Origin: Bacteroides_E sp964583185
GTDB lineage: Bacteria; Bacteroidota; Bacteroidia; Bacteroidales; Bacteroidaceae
Assembly (NCBI GenBank): GCA_964583185.1
Contig: CAZOVL010000003.1
Coordinates: 1 to 64,000 of the forward strand
Length of the DNA: 64,000 nucleotides
Direction: 5' to 3'
The notes under the pieces were generated by a model that saw nothing but the letters and a program-made list of their open reading frames with translations, searched no databases and was not told the DNA's origin. This document shows positions 45,293 to 54,476 of this stretch, piece after piece; position 1 is the first letter of the stretch; each line of letters starts with the position of its first letter. Position numbers and translations under genes: made by a program.

Positions 45293-45913
45293 TTACTCAA
45301 ATAAGAAAGTCCAGTCTTCTTTGGGTTTAGGCGTATAGGTGGTGAAACCTAAAGCTTTTGCTGCTTCACAATTCTCTTTTGAATCATCTATAAGGAAGGA
45401 CTCTTTAGGGTCAATGCCTGTAAACTGAAGTACCGATTGGTATATTTCAGTATCAGGTTTTAGCATATGCATTTCATATGATAAAAAGATGTGCTCAAAA
45501 TAGTCTTCTACTCTGAATCCTCTGTAGGGAAAACCAAAATCTGTGGCCCATTTCCAATGTATTGGATTGGTATTACTTAATAAGTAAACCACATAGTGTT
45601 CTCTTAAGCGAAGAAGTAAATCTAATTTATTTCTGGGTATGTCATCCAGAAAGCTAACCCAAGCTGCATCAATTTGCTCATCAGATATATCCTTGTTTTC
45701 AATTCGTTTTCTTATTTCCTCTCTAAATTCTTCCGATGAGATTAATCCTTTTTCATAATCTTGAAAAAAACCTTCTTGAAGTGATGTTCCTAACAATTCT
45801 TCAGTATTTGAAAGTCCTATTTTATTGAATTCATCAATACAACGCTGACGTTCCAAGTCAACTAATACACCACCAAAGTCAATAACAAGATTTTTAATTC
45901 CGTTTTTTTTCAT
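45293..45913 (-). CDS. HAD-family hydrolase, probable sugar or nucleotide phosphatase
   Basis: A 206-residue cytoplasmic HAD phosphatase: motif I VIDFGGVLVDLE with nucleophile Asp12, a helical cap (about 20-90), motif II YLLSNTN, a lysine in MHMLKPD (motif III) and motif IV FLIDDSKENCEAA. The DFGG form of motif I is shared with alpha-D-glucose-1-phosphate phosphatase YihX and epoxide hydrolase-type HADs. Substrate unknown. It is located between the P-type ATPase and ribF, on the same strand and closely spaced. Confidence 0.85.
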   Translation of the reverse strand: MKKNGIKNLVIDFGGVLVDLERQRCIDEFNKIGLSNTEELLGTSLQEGFFQDYEKGLISSEEFREEIRKRIENKDISDEQIDAAWVSFLDDIPRNKLDLLLRLREHYVVYLLSNTNPIHWKWATDFGFPYRGFRVEDYFEHIFLSYEMHMLKPDTEIYQSVLQFTGIDPKESFLIDDSKENCEAAKALGFTTYTPKPKEDWTFLFE

Positions 45914-45919
45914 TAATTA

Positions 45920-48595
45920 TTATTTAGCTATTATACGTTTAATTCCACGAATGATTTCTCCTCCCCATAGCACAAGAGAGGTAGAAACTATAATTATACT
46001 CCATGTTTCAACTGATAGAGGAACGGTGCGAAATACTCCTCCTCCAAATTGAACTATGATAAATTGTCCTAATAAAATTAAGGCGGCTACACCAATCAGA
46101 CCACTATTCTTTTTAATTCCTTGAAATACAGAGTGGTTTGTGTAGAATGTTGCCGTGTTAAATAAGTTCCAAAACTGAAGCATCACAAAGAAAGTGAAGA
46201 AGACAGTTAACTCGTAAGGTGTAATTCCTTCCCCTGTATAAGTGAAGTACATCAGTAATGCCACTAAGGCAACAAGGAATAAAAGCCCAGAACCTATGAT
46301 GGTTTTAGCCATATCTTTAGTTATAATAAAGTCTGTGCTTTTTCTTGGTTTTTCCTGCATAACTTCCCGTGTGGGAGGGATAGATGCCAGTGCTAATGCA
46401 GCAAATGTATCCATAATGAGATTTACCCATAACATTTGTGTTACTGTTAGAGGTAAAGTTGTTCCCCAGATTGACCCCACTAATATAATGAGTACAGCAA
46501 CAAAGTTAATGGTTAGCTGGAATACAATAAATCGTTGAATATTCTTATATAAAGAGCGTCCCCACATTATAGCGGTAGAGATGCTATTGAACGAGTCATC
46601 AAGTAAGGTAATGTCGCTGGCTTCTTTGGCTACTGTTGTGCCACTACCCATTGAAAGTCCTACATTGGCAAAGTTTAAAGCAGGTGCATCGTTTGTTCCA
46701 TCACCTGTAACTGCTACGATGTGTCCTTTTTGTTGTAATAGCTGAACCAATCGTTGTTTGTCCGTTGGACGTGCCCGAGACATAATTCTTATTTTATCAA
46801 TACGATCCAGAGCTTCTTCGTCGGTTAATGCTTCAAACTCAACCCCTGTAATACAAGCTTCTTCTGTTTTTTGATTATCCCACAACCCAATTTGGCGTGC
46901 AATTTCCAGCGTTGTTTTTTGGGTGTCACCAGTAACTATTTTTATATCAACTCCTGCTGATTGACAATCATTAATGGCATCTGCTACATCTAACCGAACG
47001 GGGTCTGAAATGGCAGCTACACCAATGATTTGAAGTTTGTTTTCTTCTAGCAATTCAATACAGCTCCTTGTATCATTAGCGGCAACCTCCATATAAGCAA
47101 AAGCAAGAGTTCGCATTGCTTTCTCCTGATATCCTGTCAGTTGTTTCTCTATCAATTCTTTTACTTCACTCGGTTCTTTTGTAGAACCTTTATCAAAGAG
47201 TACACCGGATGATTTGCCTAATATGATTTCAGGAGCTCCTTTAACATAAAGAATCTTCTTTCCTAGTGTTGAATTAACTAATGTTGCCATTAGTTTTCTT
47301 TCAGTAGAGAAAGTTAATTGGTCAATCAATTTGGCGTTTTCACGAGCTACAATGTAATTTTGTTTCTGTTTGCGAAGCCATAATAACAAAGCAATTTCTG
47401 TAGGATTGCCCAATCCTTTTTCTTCACCATTATCATCCAGGTATGCTGTTGTGTTGGTACTTATCCCTTCAATAATCAGCGTTTTTACCTCATCGTCTTC
47501 CGACTCTTCAAGTGATTTCTCTTTTAACGAAAAGAATACAGTTTCAAAAACTGTCATTTGGTTTTGAGTGAGAGTGCCTGTTTTATCTGTACAAATTACA
47601 TCGATTGCACCCATGGTTTCTGAGGCGTGCATTTTACGAACTAAATTGTTTGTCTTCAGCATTCGGCTCATATTAATAGCCAAGCTTAAGGTTACACTCA
47701 TTGGAAGCCCTTCTGGAACAGAAACTACCATCAATGTAACAGAAACCATAAAGTATTTTAGGATGATTTGAAGGATTGCCGGACTATCAGCCCAAGAAAG
47801 GGATTCGTGTATTTGCAAGAAAAGATATAAATCTCTAGCTACAAACACAATGAATATAATGGAAGCTAAAGCAAACCCTACTTTGCCAATGAGATTGGCT
47901 AGTTTTTGCAGTTGTCTGTTTAATGGTGTTTCTTCTTCATTCTCCACTGTGCTGAGTTTTGACACTTCACCAATTTCAGTTTGATCACCTACAGCGGAAA
48001 CCTCAAGAATACAGTGTCCGGATAGTACACTTGTACCTCTGTATAGTCTGTTGCTAGGGTATGGAGCTTCCTTGTCAAAATGCTCTTCATCTGTTGTTTT
48101 GCTTACTACCGGTTCTCCGGTTAAAGTAGACTCATTGATTTGCAATGAAACAGCTTCTTTCAAAACTCCATCGGCCGGCACTTCATCACCGGTTTCCAGT
48201 AACAAGATGTCTCCCACAACAATGTCTTTTCGGGGAACTTCTATTGCTTTGCCATTTCGGATGACTTTAATTAAGTTTTCCTCGTTAACCTGAGTAAGAA
48301 TTTTGAATTTTTTATTTGCATCATATTCAAAGAAAAAACCAATGGTAGTTGTCAGTAATATTGCGGCAATGATACCAATGGTTTCAACGTATTCATTTTC
48401 TATGAATGCAACTATGAGTGATAGAACGGCTGCAACTAAGAGAACCTTTATAACAGGATCATTATACTTTTCAAGGTATAGTTGCCACAAAGAAACACCT
48501 TTTGAAGGGGTAATAATATTATTACCGTGTTTTTCACGGCTTTCAAGGACTTCCTTCTCCGTTAATCCTTTGTATTTGTTGTCAAATGAACTCAT
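45920..48595 (-). CDS. Calcium-translocating P-type ATPase (PMCA-like)
   Basis: An 891-residue membrane pump from ATG 48595 (MSSFDNKYKGLTEKEV). The upstream ATG at 48637 lies beyond a likely -7 box at 48616-48623 and is rejected. Domain order is P-IIB type: actuator TGEPV, phosphorylation site CDKTGTLTQNQM, nucleotide-binding KGAPEIIL, hinge TGDGTNDAPAL, and ten predicted helices. VSVPEGLPMSVTLSLA in M4 and VNLIMDTFAALALA in M6 fit calcium transport. It exports Ca2+ at the cost of ATP. First gene of a strand block with the HAD and ribF genes. Confidence 0.92.
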   Translation of the reverse strand: MSSFDNKYKGLTEKEVLESREKHGNNIITPSKGVSLWQLYLEKYNDPVIKVLLVAAVLSLIVAFIENEYVETIGIIAAILLTTTIGFFFEYDANKKFKILTQVNEENLIKVIRNGKAIEVPRKDIVVGDILLLETGDEVPADGVLKEAVSLQINESTLTGEPVVSKTTDEEHFDKEAPYPSNRLYRGTSVLSGHCILEVSAVGDQTEIGEVSKLSTVENEEETPLNRQLQKLANLIGKVGFALASIIFIVFVARDLYLFLQIHESLSWADSPAILQIILKYFMVSVTLMVVSVPEGLPMSVTLSLAINMSRMLKTNNLVRKMHASETMGAIDVICTDKTGTLTQNQMTVFETVFFSLKEKSLEESEDDEVKTLIIEGISTNTTAYLDDNGEEKGLGNPTEIALLLWLRKQKQNYIVARENAKLIDQLTFSTERKLMATLVNSTLGKKILYVKGAPEIILGKSSGVLFDKGSTKEPSEVKELIEKQLTGYQEKAMRTLAFAYMEVAANDTRSCIELLEENKLQIIGVAAISDPVRLDVADAINDCQSAGVDIKIVTGDTQKTTLEIARQIGLWDNQKTEEACITGVEFEALTDEEALDRIDKIRIMSRARPTDKQRLVQLLQQKGHIVAVTGDGTNDAPALNFANVGLSMGSGTTVAKEASDITLLDDSFNSISTAIMWGRSLYKNIQRFIVFQLTINFVAVLIILVGSIWGTTLPLTVTQMLWVNLIMDTFAALALASIPPTREVMQEKPRKSTDFIITKDMAKTIIGSGLLFLVALVALLMYFTYTGEGITPYELTVFFTFFVMLQFWNLFNTATFYTNHSVFQGIKKNSGLIGVAALILLGQFIIVQFGGGVFRTVPLSVETWSIIIVSTSLVLWGGEIIRGIKRIIAK

Positions 48596-48615
48596 ATTTT
48601 TTTGAATATTGTATG

Positions 48616-48623
48616 CAAAAATA
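48616..48623 (-). promoter_or_regulatory. -7 box for the P-type ATPase gene
   Basis: Minus strand TATTTTTG matches TAnnTTTG, 20 bases upstream of the ATG at 48595. Confidence 0.45.
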
Positions 48624-48744
48624 CACAATCTTTTCATATTTGCATACCTGCTCTTTCATTTTAAGTAGTTAAAAAAACAAATGCAAAAAAGAGTCAATAC
48701 CTTTATGATATTAGAAGCTGTTTTTTACGATTAAAATTATTTTT

Positions 48745-48778
48745 TTTGTATTAAAAAACAATTTAATAGATAGTTTTG
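48745..48778 (+). promoter_or_regulatory. Promoter of the rubredoxin gene
   Basis: TTTG at 48745-48748 and TAGTTTTG at 48771-48778, separated by 22 bases, close to the Bacteroidetes consensus. The ATG follows 40 bases later. Confidence 0.5.
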
Positions 48779-48817
48779 TTATATTGCGTAAGTGTTAAAT
48801 AATAAAATGAAGTAATT

Positions 48818-48982
48818 ATGAAAAAGTACATTTGTGTTGTTTGTGGATATGTTTACGATCCTGCTGAAGGAGATCCGGATAGTGGTATTGAACCAGGAAC
48901 TGCCTTTGAAGATATACCGGAAGATTGGGTTTGTCCTCTTTGCGGAGTAGGTAAAGATGATTTTGAACTACATGAAGAGTAG
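48818..48982 (+). CDS. rub: Rubredoxin
   Basis: A 54-residue electron carrier. The two iron-binding loops are clear: CVVCGYVYDPAEG and CPLCGVGKDDF, each with a C-x2-C pair binding one iron atom. The start ATG and length agree with typical single-domain rubredoxins (about 52-55 residues). In anaerobic Bacteroidetes it probably passes electrons to peroxide- or superoxide-reducing enzymes. Single-gene unit with its own promoter and a terminator 14 bp after the stop. Confidence 0.97.
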   Translation: MKKYICVVCGYVYDPAEGDPDSGIEPGTAFEDIPEDWVCPLCGVGKDDFELHEE

Positions 48983-48995
48983 GAATAAATAAAAA

Positions 48996-49030
48996 ACAAA
49001 AAGGGTGCGAAAGCACCCTTTTTTGTTTTT
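48996..49030. terminator. Bidirectional terminator between rubredoxin and Na/Pi cotransporter genes
   Basis: Stem AAAAAGGGTGC (48998-49008) with GCACCCTTTTT (49013-49023), loop GAAA, T-rich on both strands. It is placed between two convergent genes. Confidence 0.85.
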
Positions 49031-49045
49031 TATCGTTCTGTCATT

Positions 49046-50740
49046 TTAACTTTGAACGTCTACAACTCCTGTGTAAGATTCTACTACGTTAACTACATAG
49101 TCTGCTAACTTTTCACACTCAATGATGATATCCATATAGTAAACTCCCATTTGATAGTCGTATTCTTTGTTGTTTACATCAAGGATGTTTTGATTTTTCA
49201 GCTGATTTCTATAGTTGTTTATTTCGTGTTCAATATTGAACGACTTATTTATATCAGTACTTTTGATTTCCATTTTATCTAAAAGCTCAATCATTTGGTT
49301 AATGGCATCTTTGGTTAAGCTCATCATAAAATGAATGTGTTCGTATTGTTTATCTACAAAGTCTAAACCGGTTTCACGTTTTCTGTTAATGATTCGGGCT
49401 AAGTTGTAACAACTGTCCCCAATACTTTCTATCTCGGTTACTTCCCGAAGCATGGTGCGAATTTTCAACTTACTTTCAGAGCTGAGCCTGCCTTCAGAAA
49501 CCCGGTTCAGATAATCGGCAATCTCTATCTCCATATTGTCACTGATGTTTTCATATTTCTCAATTCGGCTGAATAGCTTATTGAATTCATCATCTTTCGT
49601 AATATGAAGCAGCTCTTCTACCATGCCATACATTCTGTGAATGCGTTTAGCAAATAAATTAATCTCTTTCTTTGCTTGTAATATAGAGAGCTCTGCCGTG
49701 GAAAGTAAACCTCCGGTGATGAAGCGCAATCTAGGTTCTTCATCTTCTTCTTTCATCTTAATTATTTTACATACTAGTTTCTTAATTGGGTTGATGAATC
49801 CAATTAATATGAGTACGTTACAGATGTTAAATATGGAGTGAAAAGCTGAAAGCTTATAAGAGGTGTCAACTGCTTGAGAGTCTGTGTGGAAGAATGTGTC
49901 AACAAACCATTCCACCATATTCATAAATGGATGGAAAATAATTAAAACCCATATAACTCCAACTACGTTGAAGAAGAAATGTGCAAAAGCGGCTCGTTTG
50001 GCCTGTGTATTGGCTGTTAATGCAGCTAAGTTTGCTGTAATGGTAGTACCAATATTTTCTCCTAATACCAATGCTGCTCCAAGTTCCAAACTAATCCAAC
50101 CATTGGCAACCATAATGAGTGTAATGGCCATTGTTGCTGCTGAGGCTTGTACAATCATAGTCAGTATGGTTCCAATGAAGAGGAACAATAAGATTGAACC
50201 ATAGCCCATATCTGTATATCTCTGAACAAAGGCTAACATTTCCGGATTTTGTTGCAGGTCGGGTGCGTTGGCCTGTAAAAGAGAAAGTCCCATAAACAGA
50301 AAGGCAAACCCAAAGATAAACTCACCAATTGATTTGCGTTTACTTTTGTTTGAGAACATTAAAGGAATGGCAAAGCCTAGCAGAGGAAGTGATAATGAGG
50401 CCATATTAACCTTAAACCCAAAGACTGAAATAATCCAGGCTGTAACGGTGGTACCAATGTTGGCTCCCATAATTACACTTATTGACTCAGCTAAGGTTAG
50501 AAGCCCCGCATTAACAAAACTCACAACCATAACCGTTGTAGCAGAGGAAGATTGGACGAGTGCGGTAATAAGCATACCTGTTAAAACTCCTGTTACCCGA
50601 TTGGTTGTCATTGCGGTTAAAATATTTCTTAACTTATTACCCGCAACTTTTTGTAGGGCCTCGCTCATTATTTTCATTCCGTACAGGAACAAAGCGAGGG
50701 AACCTATAAGTTGTAAAAAATCATAAAAAGAATATTCCAT
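49046..50740 (-). CDS. Na/Pi-cotransporter family protein (NptA/PhoU-type)
   Basis: A 564-residue protein. The N-terminal 330 residues form about eight to ten membrane helices, with the duplicated QSS-type motifs of Na/Pi cotransporters: ITALVQSSSATTVMVVSFVNAG and TMIVQASAATMAITLIMVA. The C-terminal region from about 350 is cytoplasmic and PhoU-like, rich in long helices. It takes up phosphate with sodium, or possibly exports it. It is transcribed away from the uridine-kinase-like gene. Confidence 0.93.
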   Translation of the reverse strand: MEYSFYDFLQLIGSLALFLYGMKIMSEALQKVAGNKLRNILTAMTTNRVTGVLTGMLITALVQSSSATTVMVVSFVNAGLLTLAESISVIMGANIGTTVTAWIISVFGFKVNMASLSLPLLGFAIPLMFSNKSKRKSIGEFIFGFAFLFMGLSLLQANAPDLQQNPEMLAFVQRYTDMGYGSILLFLFIGTILTMIVQASAATMAITLIMVANGWISLELGAALVLGENIGTTITANLAALTANTQAKRAAFAHFFFNVVGVIWVLIIFHPFMNMVEWFVDTFFHTDSQAVDTSYKLSAFHSIFNICNVLILIGFINPIKKLVCKIIKMKEEDEEPRLRFITGGLLSTAELSILQAKKEINLFAKRIHRMYGMVEELLHITKDDEFNKLFSRIEKYENISDNMEIEIADYLNRVSEGRLSSESKLKIRTMLREVTEIESIGDSCYNLARIINRKRETGLDFVDKQYEHIHFMMSLTKDAINQMIELLDKMEIKSTDINKSFNIEHEINNYRNQLKNQNILDVNNKEYDYQMGVYYMDIIIECEKLADYVVNVVESYTGVVDVQS

Positions 50741-50813
50741 CTTATTTTCTTAGGTTTTAGTCCTTCTTCTTGTAATAATTATTATATTTATTGTATTATC
50801 AAAATGAAGGATT

Positions 50814-52487
50814 ATGAAAGAGTTGATTCAAATTTTTTGTAAAAATAACAATATTTCTAAAAGTTTCCCTATAGGGAGTTCACTTTTAGAAATATATGAG
50901 GGTTTTAATCTTAACTTACCTCACACAATTATGTGTGCAAAAGTAAACAATGTTACTGAAGGGTTAAAATATAAAGTGTTTAATTATAAAGATGTAGAAT
51001 TTTTAGATTTAACTAGTCCTTCGGCAATGCGTGCTTATGTGCGTTCTTTATGTTTTGTTTTATATAAAGCAATAAAAGAGGTGTTCCCTGAAGGAAAACT
51101 TTGTGTGGAACATCCGGTATCCAAAGGTTATTTCTGTAATATAGATATTGGCAAACCATTAACCGATGAAGATGTTGCCGCTATTAAAGATAGAATGGGC
51201 GATATTATTGGTCAAGATCTTTCCTTTCATCGGATTGAGTGTCGGTCGGAAGATGCAATTGAAGTCTTTAGATCGCAAGATTTGATGGATAAAGTGAAGC
51301 TTCTTCAGTCAACCGGTTCACTTTACACCTATTATTATAAGCTAGGCGATTTAGTGGATTATTATTACGGTTGCTTAGTCCCTAGCACCAGCTATTTAAC
51401 TATTTTCGATTTGATGCCCTATCACGATGGGGTTTTGCTTCGAATTCCAAGTAAAACAAACCCTCGGGTTTTAGATAGTTATGTAAAACAGAATAAGATG
51501 TTCGATGTGTTTAAGGAACACGTGGAATGGAGTAGAATTATGGGGGTTCGCAATGTAGGTGATATTAATGTTACCAGTGAAGAGGGGAATGCTACTTCTT
51601 TAATAAATGTGGCTGAGGCTCTTCAAGAAAAAAGAATTGGACAGATTGCTGATGATATTTATAATAGGGGGAAAAATGGAGATCGGATTCGTTTGATTTT
51701 AATTTCAGGTCCTTCTTCCTCAGGAAAAACAACTTTTAGTAAACGCTTATCCATACAGTTAATGACTAATGGAATAAAGCCCAGGCCCATTTCGTTGGAT
51801 AACTATTTTGTTGAAAGAGAAGATACACCCAAAGATGAAAAAGGAGAGTACGATTTTGAGTCGCTTTATGCACTAGATCTGGACTTGTTTAATTCTCATA
51901 TCAAAGCTCTGTTAGGAGGAGAAGAAATAGAGATGCCTCGTTTTAATTTTGCCACCGGAAAAAAGGAATATCGTGGTGATTTTTTGAAGTTGGAAGAAGA
52001 TATGTTAGTTGTTTTAGAGGGCATCCATGCTTTAAATCCGGAGTTAACAGCGTACATCCCCGATCAGTACAAGTATAAAGTTTATGTTTCTGCATTGACT
52101 ACCATATCTATTGATGATCATAACTGGATACCAACTACCGATAATCGTTTGATTCGTAGAATTATTCGTGATTTTTACTATCGAGGTTATTCGCCCCGAA
52201 ATACAATATCCCGGTGGAACAGTATTCGCAAGGGGGAAGATAAATGGATATTTCCCTTTCAGGAAAATGCAGATGCTATGTTTAACTCTGCATTGCTTTT
52301 TGAACTTGCAGCTTTACGTTTGCACATAGAACCTATTTTAATGACAGTTCCACAAAATTCGCCCGAATATTCAGAAGCGTATCGATTATTGCGATTTATT
52401 CAATTGTTTACGCCAATTCAAGATAAGGAAATTCCTCCAACTTCTCTGCTCAGAGAGTTTATGGGGGGGAGTAGTTTTACTTATTAA
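50814..52487 (+). CDS. Nucleoside/uridine kinase family protein with N-terminal TGS/ThrRS-like domain
   Basis: A 557-residue cytoplasmic protein. Residues 1-70 look like a TGS domain and about 70-230 like the threonyl-tRNA synthetase second-additional domain. From about 290 comes a uridine-kinase/phosphoribulokinase domain with the P-loop LISGPSSSGKTTFSKRL, RPISLDNYFVER and LEGIHALNPELT. The combination is common in Bacteroidetes and Firmicutes and usually annotated as nucleoside kinase; the precise substrate is not known to me. It ends at the convergent space holding the second palindromic array. Confidence 0.88.
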   Translation: MKELIQIFCKNNNISKSFPIGSSLLEIYEGFNLNLPHTIMCAKVNNVTEGLKYKVFNYKDVEFLDLTSPSAMRAYVRSLCFVLYKAIKEVFPEGKLCVEHPVSKGYFCNIDIGKPLTDEDVAAIKDRMGDIIGQDLSFHRIECRSEDAIEVFRSQDLMDKVKLLQSTGSLYTYYYKLGDLVDYYYGCLVPSTSYLTIFDLMPYHDGVLLRIPSKTNPRVLDSYVKQNKMFDVFKEHVEWSRIMGVRNVGDINVTSEEGNATSLINVAEALQEKRIGQIADDIYNRGKNGDRIRLILISGPSSSGKTTFSKRLSIQLMTNGIKPRPISLDNYFVEREDTPKDEKGEYDFESLYALDLDLFNSHIKALLGGEEIEMPRFNFATGKKEYRGDFLKLEEDMLVVLEGIHALNPELTAYIPDQYKYKVYVSALTTISIDDHNWIPTTDNRLIRRIIRDFYYRGYSPRNTISRWNSIRKGEDKWIFPFQENADAMFNSALLFELAALRLHIEPILMTVPQNSPEYSEAYRLLRFIQLFTPIQDKEIPPTSLLREFMGGSSFTY

Positions 52488-52558
52488 TGGAGTGAAAAAT
52501 GGGCTTTTATGATCTCTCGATCTGAGCCTTGAGAGAGGGGTCTTTGATGCAGTTCACT

Positions 52559-52637
52559 CGGTCTAGGACTGAACCCTTGTCGGTCTAGGACTGAAGGGTG
52601 CTCGGTCTAGGACCGAAGGCCTTGCGGTCTAGGACCT
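52559..52637. repeat. Array of four 22-bp palindromic units (copy 2, inverted relative to copy 1)
   Basis: Four units, consensus TCGGTC-TAG-GACCGA, start at 52559, 52581, 52603 and 52625, exactly 22 bases apart. Some units have T for C in the right arm (GACTGA), which leaves a G-T pair in one strand. It lies between the kinase stop and a bidirectional terminator. The span 52578-52616 is the exact reverse complement of 37905-37943. Function unknown. Confidence 0.85.
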
Positions 52638-52662
52638 CAAATCCTTATATTAAATATACAGT

Positions 52663-52715
52663 AAAAAAAGACCTAAAAAACAGGAATGTGTCCTTTTGCT
52701 TTTAGGTCTTTTTTT
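52663..52715. terminator. Bidirectional terminator between kinase and porin genes
   Basis: A perfect 16-bp stem (52663-52678 with 52700-52715), AAAAAAAGACCTAAAA paired with its complement, followed by T residues on both strands. Confidence 0.85.
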
Positions 52716-52727
52716 AGTCTATATTAT

Positions 52728-53909
52728 TTAGAAAAGGACTAAAACCCGCCCTTGAATCACATTGATTTTTTCTCCTCCGGCTAAAGGAGATAGGTTGCCT
52801 AGTTTAATGTGTGAGTAGTTCATTTTGAAAGAGATGTATTTGTTCAGTTGATAATTTAGAGCAACCGACCAATCGCTCATTTTTCCTCCAAAGATATTTG
52901 CTTCCTCACAATCCAGGTCTGTATAGTCATAGCGAATCACCAATTCCAGATCTTTCGGTTTTAGCTGTCCTAAACGAGCTACGTTGGAAGAATAACTTTG
53001 TTTTCCTCCCAAAAGCAAATAGCTGATTTGCCCATAAATACCATTTGCCTGATAACTTGTTAGTTCGTTTCTGCGTTTTACATAAGAGTGAAAATATTCT
53101 CCCTGAAAAGATATTGGTCCTAGGGCACCAATAAGTTCAATAGCATATTTGGCTTGGTAATTTGCGTCAGTTATTGTGGCAGAGATAAAGTCTTTTTTCT
53201 TGATATGGCTTAAAAGAGGGCTACTATAGCGTATTATTCTGCTATTTTCTTTGTTTTCCTCTTCATTGATACCATTGGCATCTGCTTTTCTGTACGAACC
53301 AGCTAATCCAATATGAAAAATAGACCCCTCTTGTTGGAAAGGATTGAAAACAACTCTGGAGGTGGCAGCATATCCATCGTCACCTTCAGTACGATTACCC
53401 ATTCCATTTCCATCTCCAAAGAATCCGGCACTGCCCCAAAAGTAAGAACTATGATAAACGTAAGCAATTCCCACTTTTCTGCCGGGAGCAAAAGCGTTTG
53501 TTGCACTACTTCCTGTGAAAAAGCGTAAGTTTTGAGCCCCTTCCATAGCATCTAAACCAAAAGGCTCAGCTTTGTGACCGGCAATAATCTCCGAACGACT
53601 GTTTATGGTATATTGCAAGAAGATGTCTTTAGGAGATATTTTATTTTCTGTAAACCCGAAATCTATGGTAGTACTCCAACTTTTGTAAGAAGCACTTAAT
53701 CCTATGCGAGCCTCTGTAAAAGAAACCCCATTGCTTAATTGCGTATTGTCCTCTTTGAAGAACGCACCGTCTATAGCTAGTCGTCCTTTGGGTTTAACTG
53801 TTAATGTAGCTCCGTTAATTTCTTTATTTAAACTGTATTGTGCATAACCGGAAAAGGGAAAAAGGAGTATAGATAAACCAATAATGATGGCTTTTATGCT
53901 TTTATTCAT
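52728..53909 (-). CDS. OprO/OprP-like outer membrane porin
   Basis: A 393-residue protein with a signal peptide (AIIIGLSILLFPFSGYAQ). The mature part starts with a beta-strand rich region (LAIDGAFFKEDNTQL, AGHKAEPFGLDAMEGAQN) and continues with alternating hydrophobic strands, ending with NVIQGRVLVLF, a C-terminal strand ending in phenylalanine as in outer membrane barrels. The pattern is that of the phosphate-selective porin O/P family. Phosphate specificity is not shown; the Na/Pi cotransporter is nearby but separated by the kinase gene. A strong promoter match lies upstream. Confidence 0.85.
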   Translation of the reverse strand: MNKSIKAIIIGLSILLFPFSGYAQYSLNKEINGATLTVKPKGRLAIDGAFFKEDNTQLSNGVSFTEARIGLSASYKSWSTTIDFGFTENKISPKDIFLQYTINSRSEIIAGHKAEPFGLDAMEGAQNLRFFTGSSATNAFAPGRKVGIAYVYHSSYFWGSAGFFGDGNGMGNRTEGDDGYAATSRVVFNPFQQEGSIFHIGLAGSYRKADANGINEEENKENSRIIRYSSPLLSHIKKKDFISATITDANYQAKYAIELIGALGPISFQGEYFHSYVKRRNELTSYQANGIYGQISYLLLGGKQSYSSNVARLGQLKPKDLELVIRYDYTDLDCEEANIFGGKMSDWSVALNYQLNKYISFKMNYSHIKLGNLSPLAGGEKINVIQGRVLVLF

Positions 53910-53944
53910 AAATGGGTTTTGTTATAATGTTTTATTTTAGTTTG

Positions 53945-53976
53945 CAAACTTATAGCATTAATCACACAAAAACAAA
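53945..53976 (-). promoter_or_regulatory. Promoter of the porin gene
   Basis: On the minus strand TTTG (53973-53976), exactly 20 bases, then TAAGTTTG (53945-53952): a full match to the Bacteroidetes housekeeping promoter. The ATG follows 35 bases later. Confidence 0.75.
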
Positions 53977-54213
53977 AAGAAATCGTTACAAACCCATTAC
54001 AAATCAAGGGTTTTCCGCTTCACAATATTAAGTTTTTAATAAAATTAAACATTTTTTTATTTAAATGCTTTGATTAAACATTTTATTTAGTATTTTGTTA
54101 TCAGAAATAATAGGATAGACTTTTTAGTTTATAGAAATGTATTTTTAAAGTCTGTATAAACCTAATAGAGTAAAGTAGAAAAAAGAGTGTGTTTAATTTA
54201 AAAAAGAAGAATT

Positions 54214-54411
54214 ATGTCAGAAGTATGTAAGTTTGAATATCGGGACGATGGTAGTAAAGGCTATACCATAAGTATTCAAGAGTTGGAACAAAGTAAAAAA
54301 AATACGAATCGGTTTGAATCAGAATCGGCAACCTATGTAGATGTACTACACTTTGTTAGAGATATATTAAGCTTATTGGATTTTTCTGGTATAATTCGAG
54401 AGAAAAAATGA
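54214..54411 (+). CDS. Small protein of unknown function
   Basis: A 65-residue acidic, soluble protein starting MSEVCKFEYRDDGSKG at an ATG preceded by AAAAGAAGA, a plausible ribosome binding site. Its C-terminus VDVLHFVRDILSLLDFSGIIREKK could form an amphipathic helix. A clean terminator follows, which supports it as a real gene. I do not recognise a family. Confidence 0.6.
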   Translation: MSEVCKFEYRDDGSKGYTISIQELEQSKKNTNRFESESATYVDVLHFVRDILSLLDFSGIIREKK

Positions 54412-54439
54412 AAGGAAAGATTACGGTAGTTATGACTTG

Positions 54440-54476
54440 AAGCGAGAGATTTAATAAAATACTCTCGCTTTTTTTA
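54440..54476 (+). terminator. Terminator of the small protein gene
   Basis: Stem AAGCGAGAG (54440-54448) with CTCTCGCTT (54462-54470), followed by a run of T on the plus strand. It overlaps the very end of the convergent lpxH gene. Confidence 0.75.
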
